A stretch of DNA of 64,000 nt from Lichenostomus cassidix. Its lineage: Eukaryota > Chordata > Aves > Passeriformes > Meliphagidae. The DNA lies in assembly GCA_008360975.2 (NCBI GenBank), contig CM039182.1, positions 145,890,656 through 145,954,655 on the forward strand, written 5' to 3'. Below are positions 55,852 through 64,000 of the stretch, in pieces; positions within the stretch are counted from its first letter, which is position 1; every line of letters begins with the position of its first letter. The notes beneath the pieces were generated by a model. The model was not told where the DNA came from. It made no database searches and worked only from the letters and a program-made list of their open reading frames with translations. Position numbers and translations under genes: made by a program.

Positions 55852-58800
55852 ATGCTGTGTTTGTTAGCCTGTGCCATCTGACCCCAAGTGAGTGGCTGCA
55901 AAGTTAAGCCTGGGGTTTAGGTTATCTATCAATTCCAAATTAACCTATATATTGTGAGACCTCTTGTGAGACATTCAGAACATCATTGCATATCAGTAAT
56001 CAGAAATACCTTTTCATTTTTTCATATATTTTTATACTGACAAATGTTAAGCACACACTGCTCTCATTTATGGGTACCTACATGAATCAAAAATTGGTGA
56101 ATGGTGATATAAAGGCATGAATTACAACCCATTCTAAGAGTCCAAAAATGAGTATTCAGATCTTATTTTCTTGTCCCTTCCTGCCACTGTTCCCCTCAAC
56201 AATGTAATGACATGTTTAACTTTATTATTTCTTTCTTTATTTATTCATCTTCTTATCTTTTAATCATTTGTTTATTTTTAGCAGCCTCTTTCCTCCACCT
56301 TGTCAACACCAAAAACTGACATTCTTAACTTCATCAAGACCAGGATATTCCCTCTCATTATAATCCATGCTGTGCTGATTGGGAAGAGGAGGGAGTTAGA
56401 ATGCCCTTACTCCTTTCTACATCAGGTTCAACGGAGACTGTAGGATATTTCCCAAAGGGAAAAGTGGTGAGGGAGTTCTGAGTCACCCTCTTGCTATATA
56501 AAGATGTGACATATCCTCTCTGTGTACAGCAAATTGCTCTCCATTTTAGATAAATGTTTACCTATTTTCTTCCTTTACCAGTATAGGGTCTAGATGTTTA
56601 CCGCAAGACAAATATTAAATTAAGTCACTGGTGAGAGCTTGAAAGGCATTCAGAACACTCCTGTGTATGAGGGCAATGTTCTCTGAGTTAACAGAAATCC
56701 ATCTGGGAATTTGTGCTTTAGAATATAATTTACCTGCCCTAGCTTTATCTAAAAATAGATATCTAATCTAAGTTAATCATTTATCTATAGTCAAAGGAGA
56801 AGAATACTTACTTCTGAGGAATGAGTCATCCTGTCCTAGGGCAGATAAATCATTCTATGTATGAGCTGCTTTTTTCTTCATTGAATATAATGAGAAGCTA
56901 GAAGTACATATTAGGTTATATATTTAACTCACACATAATCAAAATTAAGGGAAATTAATCCCGCATGAGATCAGATAGGGTTAAAAGATGCCAAACTATG
57001 TTTAGTTCTACAGTTTGTGTTGGACAATACCCTTGTCTTTCACTTCATTGAATATGTAAGAATTTTAATCTCCAGATGTCAACTCATTTATATCTGAACT
57101 GTGAGGAACTTGGGAGCCACTGTGGATTTGAGAGCTGAGAAGATTCTTGGGTACCTTTTCTAGGCAGAAAACTTTCTAGTCTCTCCCATCTTGAGATGAG
57201 AGAGAAGTATTTTTAATCTGCAGCAACAACAGCAAGAAGAGGTCATGAAATGATTTTTGGATAATTACTTGATCTCTATGGAGCTGGAGAATTTGTGCCC
57301 CAGTATGAATATTTTCTTCTCAGGGTATTAGGATTGATGTGTATACATTTGAAATCCCTCCAAAATTATTGGCATTTGGAAGAGTAATAGTCTGCTTCTT
57401 TCACCACACTTCATGCTAAATTTCCCGAAATTATTGGAGTCATCATTAGCCCTAAAGAGAGACCAAGTTCACATGGATAAAAAAAGGCTTGATATTTCCA
57501 TATTTCTCACTTGTGTAAAATGGTCTAGTAAAAGACATTATCACTACCCATGGGCCTCACCTCAGTCACAGAATTCAAACTCATTAATAATGGTTTCTAT
57601 TGACAGTAGCATTTAAAGCCCACTGGGGCCAATGAAAGGACTTTTAGAAGTTACATGAGTAATCTTTGCATTTAATGTGCTTCTTCCGTGCTGCAAGAGG
57701 TTTTCACTCAAAATGACTTGTCAGAAAACCCTCATACTTTTCCCATGTCTGAATGCTGAACTCCTAATACAGAGAAATCCTCAGTCAGGTTATACAGCCA
57801 GGCAGGACACAAGAGAATAATATATCAAAAGAGGTGATTCTCTTCAGCTGGAAGCCAACCTAAAACCAAATGCAGAATGAAGACCTGGGGTAAGATATTT
57901 AGCACCATGCAGAAGATCTGGTTCATCTTCCTATACAAGTTCTGCCCTGGGAGGGAGAAAAAAAAGAAAAAAATTTTTGATGAAAAACTGCATTGAAAGG
58001 GATAGATTATGTATGGGTGCTGAAATTTTGTGAGCTTCCCCATGAGCAGGTCACAACCTTCTCTGCCTAAAGAATTTTTCTCTGTGTTTAGACATGAAGG
58101 TGCCTCTGGAGCATCTTGCTGTTTCCAGCAGGAGGTGAAATATGTGGGATGGAGTCATTGAGCAGATGGTTTAGGCACCTAAGCAACCATATGAGATAGT
58201 TTTGAGCATCCATGTGCTTTTCCCATTATTTTTCACTGGCAATTAGATAATCCAGTCAACAAGTATTTCATCGGAGCTAACCGTAGCATCTATAGCTAAC
58301 CATAGCATCCATTCCTTGGTATGCTTCTGCTAATAGGGATTAGTAGTCATCTGTCAAGGATGACACAATTCTCAGTGTGTGAAAGGAGAAAACAGAGATC
58401 TGCCTGACTGCTCAGGCATGCCCAGAAACCCAAACAGGCATGTATTTCCCATTACTTATGACTTCTGAGCCCCTGTTCTTGACATAGGCAGTGTGGCACG
58501 CTGTGAAGAGATAACTTGATTTAATGATTTAATATAAAAGACTAATGTGAGAGTCTTACTGTGAAGACAGAGATGTGCTCTAAAAATCATATGTTTTCTC
58601 TAATACTTTGCCTAGTTTAAACTTTGGGATTTGCATTTTTAACACATTTAAGTGTGACCCTAATTCACTTCCATGGTACTTCAGGCTCTTGGAAGCCAGT
58701 GATGAACTTGTCGGTTTTATTTTTTATCTTTCTGTTTGTAGCTGCATTTTACCTATTTTAGAAATATTTTTAGCTCCCAACTTTTTGACTAAAACTCCAG

Positions 58801-60699
58801 AGATGCTCTGCCCTCTGGGTAGGTTGAGGGAAGGTTGGACTGAGGCTTTTTCAGGACAGAGGGTGCATAAATCTGAACGGAATGACTTGGAACTGCCTGA
58901 GGTACCTGTCAGTGTGCTCTTGCAAAGGAGGGTCTAATTACTGATGTCAGTTGGTCTCCAGAAAGGTTTGTATGTGGTCCATGAAGCAAGGAGGAGGGAG
59001 CTGAATCTGGACCAAACACAGCAGATGATTCCTTTTATGTTTTCATATGGCAGGGCTTGGCAGCACTGTTAAAACAGTGAGACTTACAATGGTTCCAATA
59101 TAAAAGCAGGTATACACAGGGATTCATCATGTTAAGTCTTTTAATTTGCCTCATACTCACACCTGGCACTTGGTAGTCCCCATTCTCTCTTCCCTTCCCC
59201 TCCTGAGGTGATTTTTCTAATTTAATTTAAATTTGCTTGACTGCTTTATCAAGGGAGGCTATTATAATATCATGCCAGCAGTTGACACAGTGAGGCTGTG
59301 TTGCAATGCAACTCCACTCAGGTGTTTGTACCTTCTTAAATTTACAGTTCCTTGACATGAAATACTTGCTTTTGCACCAAAGTAATGCTTGGTGACTTTG
59401 TGTGGAAAAACTTTGGCTCCTCCACAACTCAATCCCTTCCTTCTCACCTTGTACTGTAGGTGGACACCAAAAAACCCTCCATTATGGAAAAGAGAAACTA
59501 TTTAGGAAGTATTTGAGTACAATAAAGTACTCTAGTTTACCAGATAAAGCAAAGAGTTGCATCACATCACTAAATAGAAGTTGGCCAAATCAAAAAGGGG
59601 CTGGGAGCAGATGTGTTAAACCAGCTCTGCTGGTGAAGTAAATATATGTTGACCTGCCCCTTAAGCATTCTGTGTATGGGGGAGTTTTAAAAACAGTCCT
59701 GAGTCTGTTGTTAATGTCTGCCTGAGGATTTTAATTCATGTTCTCCAGGTCAAATTGTGAAATTGAAAGACAGTAATTGAAAGACAAATGTTCAAATGTT
59801 AATTGAGTACTTAAAAATAACACCTCAACCTTAGAAATCAATTTTCTGAGGGAAAGAGGAAGAGAAGAACATAGTTTCCAATTAAAAATAGGAGCTGAAA
59901 ATCTGAAGATACCCAAACACTGAAAATTGAATTAAAATTAAAAGGTAGCTGATTATAATAAAAATTTCATTTAAAATAAAGTTGTCCTATGCAGCATTAT
60001 ATTTTTAATTGCTTGAACGGACCTTTAAAAAAATACTTGAGACTTCATAACATAACATTTAAAAGTCTGAGTTAAATCTGTGGGAACCAGAGCAATCCTC
60101 TACATGTCTAAAAGAGCAGCCCAAAGACTCTGCCCTCTGCCAATACACCAATGGGCATCCTAAACATTCATGCCACTTTACATAAATTCTGACACTGCTG
60201 GTAAACACCCCAAAGTGAATTAAGGACAAGGTAGCAAGTTTAACTTGAAATTCATTTGCTTTTGTCAGTTCACATCAGATCCTTAATGTCATCTTCACGG
60301 AGATTTCATGTTTAATATTAATAATGTCTGGAGTCTCATGCTAATGTATTCTGTGAGCTTCTTTGATAATTTAAGACCATTTCATATACCAAAAAAAAAA
60401 CCCAAAAAAACCCCACCCAAGGCATATTCATCAATGTAAGTATAAGGTTTGTTGAAGGTATCGTTAGAATTTTATGTGGGCTCATCATCCCTGCATTATT
60501 GACATCAACATTTCATTTGAAGAAGGAGCTGCAATTAGAGTTAAGAACTGCATATGCTAAAAAATGAGTTTACTTCTGATCTCCTGGTGCTCACAATGGT
60601 CAGTTAGGAAATTGCAATAGTGGATTCCTCTTTCCATTGGTTGCAGTGCTACCGTGAACTTTTGCATGAAATTTGTAACTCCTACTATTTATGCCTGTG
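55852..60699. other. 4.8 kb without recognised transposons or genes
   Basis: Mostly AT-rich unique sequence. Small features: a 19-bp tandem duplication at 58275-58312 and an A/C run at 60391-60419. Open frames such as 58608-58937 have no recognisable domain. Confidence 0.5.
58275..58312 (+). repeat. 19-bp tandem duplication
   Basis: AGCTAACCGTAGCATCTAT is followed directly by a copy with two differences. Confidence 0.9.
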
Positions 60700-60800
60700 T
60701 GGGGTTTTTTTGTTTGTTGGTTTTGTTTGTTTGCTTGGTTTCGGTTTGGTTTTTTTTGTTGTTGTTTTTTTTTTTTTAGTTGGTTGGTTGGTTGGCTTTT
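60700..60800 (+). repeat. T/G-rich low-complexity tract
   Basis: About 100 bases of TTTG, GGTT and T-run words with almost no A or C, ending in a TTGG tetranucleotide run (about 60780-60795). It is the strand-mirror of the A/C tract at 42484-42632. The hydrophobic open frames here are artefacts. Confidence 0.92.
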
Positions 60801-61084
60801 ATGCCTTAGGAAAGGCAGGGATGTCTTTATTATCTGTGAAGTGATTATGTTACTCAAGCATTACTTGAACAGTTCCTGTGTGTCAACTGTGGCCCACATG
60901 TTTATTTTCCATTAGTAAGTCTTTGTGGGAAAGAAACTGTATTAAAACACTTTCATGTTTTTGATGGTAGTCTGCCCAGAGAAGGAGTATTTGGACAGGG
61001 AATTCTAAGGACTTTATAAATTAGCAGCCTCCAGAGAACCAAGCATGCACACGTACATACATGGACGTGTGTGCAGGATATGTT

Positions 61085-61126
61085 TAAAGCCTGTGTGTGT
61101 GTGAAAAAATACACACACAGAGCTTT
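61085..61126. repeat. TG/CA inverted repeat (hairpin)
   Basis: AAAGCCTGTGTGTG on the left can pair with CACACACAGAGCTTT on the right, with a one-base bulge and a loop of TG and A-rich bases. Confidence 0.85.
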
Positions 61127-62350
61127 ACCAATAAGGCTTACATCCCTTCCCTAATGAGAATTTAAAGGGAAACTTACACATGGAAAATTCCATTGTTAGC
61201 ACCCCTTAATAGCTATTTGCAATAAATTGTCCAGTCTCAAATTAAGTGAATAAGTCTTCATGTCTAGAGATTTAATTAAAATTCATTTAAATCTCTTGAG
61301 AGAAATTGGTGTTCTTGATGAACATATTGTGGAACATTATAACGAGGGTTTGTTTCTTAATATCTTATTATTTTTATCGTTTAGAAAACTTCCTCATATG
61401 TTGGTGTTAATTTATTTGAATTTCAGCCAGTCCCAGAGAGAGAAGATGGAGTGGGAAAGGTGGTTGATACAAGAGAAACATAAGCTATAAGGGAAATAGG
61501 GAAATAAAGGAGTGACATGAACATAATTTGTCTCAACTGGGTGTTTCACACCTATTGTAAGTTACTCTATCTTCTCACTGACCAAAACAATAAAAGGGCA
61601 GAAGCAAATGCACTTGTTTATCTCACTCCTGTCCAATTCCCTGGTAGGTTGGGCTTTAAACTATTTTTGCAGCTGATTTCTGTTGTCACAATGAAAAATC
61701 TTGTCCTTGTTGTCCCTGTTGCAACAGGGATTGCACTTGAGGGACTCCAACATTTTCCCATATAACAAAATGACTTAATCTGATGTGTTTTTAATTAAAC
61801 ATGTCCAGTGATAAATTTGGAGCAGGCAAGGTCAGAGAAGCTCCCATCTGTTTTACAGCTTTGTCCACAGTACAATCCACCAGTCAGGAAAAGTACGTTT
61901 TTTCCACCTGCTGTCAGTTCCTTTTTGTGTTACTTTCTTGATTGTGTTTCAAATCTGAGGGAGCTGCTGGCCTCTGCTCCCTTGGGTCTGGGAAAAGGAT
62001 TTTGGCTGGTCATAGTTCTTCTGCTGTTGCTGGTGGATTGACTGATCAGCTGTGATGATGACCTAAAGCAACCTGCCTAGCCCTGTCCCCAGTCAGGGAC
62101 ACTTAGATACTGAAAAACATGAGGAGATGGCAGCCTGGATTTTAACAGTGCTCAAGTTGCTCAAGAATATCCTTAATCTATGCTCAGTACCCTGTTGTTG
62201 TGATATCAGCCATATCACAATGACATCCAGACTCCCTCAGCTAAAGGCACAAATGTCTTTTCTGAAAAGGGCTTTTTTTTGAGCATCCAGAGGTGCTTCA
62301 GTTACTTCTCTAATTTGCATTGTGAACATTATTTGATCAGAGTCCAGGTC
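61127..62350. other. Unique DNA
   Basis: No feature recognised; open frames at 61260-62041 lack recognisable domains. Confidence 0.5.
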
Positions 62351-62535
62351 ATGGAATCATAGAATAATTTAGGTTGGAAAAGTCCTCTAAGATCATCATG
62401 TCTAGCCACTAACCCAGCACTGCCAAGCCCACCACAAGACCCTGTTTCTAAGTGCTACAACCACAGTCTTTCAAATCCTTCCAGGGATGGCGACTTCCTT
62501 GGGCCCTATTAGGACTTTCAGTGATGATTAAGTGT
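62351..62535 (-). mobile_element. CR1 LINE 3' end
   Basis: Inverted terminus ATGGAATCATAGAATAATTT, then AGGTTGGAAAAGTCCTCTAA, GATCATCATGTCTAGCCACT, CACTGCCAAGCCCACCAC and TTCCAGGGATGGCGACTTCC. This is the CR1 subfamily with the CTGCCAAG-CCACCAC block, different from most copies in the window. Confidence 0.93.
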
Positions 62536-62599
62536 CAAAATCCACATCTGAAAATAAGGAGAATGATAAAAATGTGTTTTATTAAGTAATTGTTAGGAG

Positions 62600-62832
62600 G
62601 CTTCTATTTTCCCCTGAACATGAGGAAGAACTTCTTCACTATGCAAGGGGCCCAGCACTGAACAGATTGTCCAGAGAGAGTGTAGAGTCTCCCTCACTGG
62701 AGATATTCCAGGACTGTCTGGACACAATCCTGTGCCATGTGCTCTGGGATGGCTCTGCTTGAGCAGGAGGGTTGGGCCAGATGACCCCACTGTGATCCCT
62801 TCCAGCCTCATCTTTTCTGTGAGTCTGTGTTT
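62600..62832 (+). mobile_element. CR1 LINE 3' end
   Basis: GAACATGAGGAAGAACTTCT, TCCAGAGAGAGTGTAGAGTC, CACTGGAGATATTCCAGGAC, TGTCTGGACACAATCCTGTG, TGGGCCAGATGACCCCACTG, then the terminus TTTTCTGTGAGTCTGTG. It lies tail-out from the previous copy: their truncated 5' sides face each other across about 65 bases. Confidence 0.94.
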
Positions 62833-64000
62833 TGATAATCACTCCATTGTCATGGTGACATCACACTGAAGAAGCAAATGCATAAATCTCAATTCAAGCT
62901 TGGAAAAATGGACTGAAAAATATAGTCTAGTGGTTGGGGTGGATTTTTATGGAGTTCCTCTGAGGAACATTATACAATGAGAAATAAGTCAACTTAACAG
63001 TACTGATGATTTCAGTTATGCTTTTTCAGATGTCTGTGAGTACAGAGGAGGAATCCAGGTGAGGTGAAAGAGATGATGAAAACAATAGATAAAAGAGACT
63101 AAGTGTCATCTGTACTCAACGTAATTAACAGCTGAGAGAAATTAATTAAGCGTAAGTATATGAAGCTTTGAGAGTGAGATAATGAATAATAAAATTGTAT
63201 GATTAAACTGGTATAAGGTTCCCTTTGATGTAATATATAGCCAAATATTAGAGGATTCTTATTCTAGTAACCCAAGTTTAACCACTTCATGTCTCTTTAA
63301 AACTCTTTGACACTTTCATGTTTCTGAAATGTTAACCTATAATGAATTGTAAAGCGATATGTGTAAAACTACTGTCTTTAAAGGAAATTGAGATGATACT
63401 CATAAATATAGGAAGCACAAAAAACTAGGAAGGATCATTTTCCCACATATTATGATTTTAAATATTTTCACTGCTAAGAATTATGAACTCAGGCATCACT
63501 GACAAGAAGAAAGCATTACAAAACCACCTGACAGAAGAATTAACTTTTTTTTATTGGTTCTGAACCATCTTCTCTCCAGGGGCATAGTTTCTACTCTATT
63601 TCAAGAAATATTCACAACTGAATCGGAACCAACCCATTTCACAATCCTTTATTTTACTTTGTACCAGAATAAGACTACTCATGTTAAGACAATACCAGTA
63701 TAAATATATTTAGGTCAAATTCGAAGGAGTCATAACTAAGCAGAGATACAAGTAAGTATTATGAGATTTGGAAGAACTTATTGTACTTCATTGTGTAAGG
63801 AGACAATGACTTTAAGTCAAGAACAAATGTGTTTATGTTACACTCGAAAAAGAGGCTGTTAAAAGGAGCAGACAGTAAATAGCCAGAGGGAAAGAAAGGA
63901 CAGAGAGAACAAGAAGAATGTCAAACTTCTACAGAGGAAGATCATGAGTGGTGTATAGAAAAATAAGGAATAAGATAATTCAAAGAGAAGGAAAAAATAT
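62833..64000. other. Unique AT-rich DNA to the window end
   Basis: No repeat or gene recognised; purine-rich sequence near 63890-63920. Confidence 0.55.

Noticed and set aside
63028..63057. Micro-exon-like segment ending CCAG|GTGAGG
   Set aside because: Only about 30 bases, no partner exons, and no reading-frame evidence.
1..64000. Bacterial-type systems (CRISPR arrays, operons, defence islands), tRNA and rRNA genes
   Set aside because: No spaced repeats, ribosome-binding or operon structure, or cloverleaf/rRNA words are visible; the repeats are those of a bird genome.

Overview
The window reads as non-coding DNA from a bird genome. The strongest evidence is about twenty copies of the avian LINE CR1 in both orientations. 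Several end in the CR1 3' octamer array (ATTCTATGATTCTATGA and variants); others show remnants of its reverse transcriptase (about 31520-31850), its endonuclease (27551-27715), or the coding segment just downstream of the polymerase active site (825-955). Retroviral LTRs of avian type are also present (2265-2640, 13353-13833, 21125-21582, 49320-49830, 54311-54974). One of them is an intact solo LTR with a 6-bp target duplication, which together with the repeat mix fits a songbird. That last step is inference.

No complete protein-coding gene, rRNA, tRNA, CRISPR array or bacterial-type system is visible. The longest open frames are 139 codons or fewer, have biased AT-rich composition, and either overlap repeats or match nothing I recognise. 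I read the window as a gene desert or the inside of very large introns.

Layout: 1-1350 carries two old CR1 pieces. 2265-2836 is an LTR fragment beside a GGAAGGCA/GGAA microsatellite. 2837-11340 is almost repeat-free AT-rich DNA with a MIR-like SINE relic (6425-6550) and a candidate 69-nt exon (10467-10535). 11341-21870 alternates CR1 copies and LTRs. 23330-24630 is a GC-richer, repeat-free island containing a long inverted repeat with paired CRE/ATF-like octamers, and is the best enhancer-like candidate. 27030-40970 is the densest CR1 stretch. 41669-41774 (minus strand) looks like a decayed coiled-coil exon with intact splice sites. 42484-49310 is repeat-poor. 49320-54980 holds an LTR-like element, a 570-bp CR1, SINE relics and the dated solo LTR. 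55650-55851 is a long homopurine tract. 55852-64000 is mostly unique sequence ending with two opposed CR1 copies.

Family names were assigned by reading, from memory of avian repeat consensus sequences, without alignment. Edges of old repeats are good to roughly 10-30 bases.
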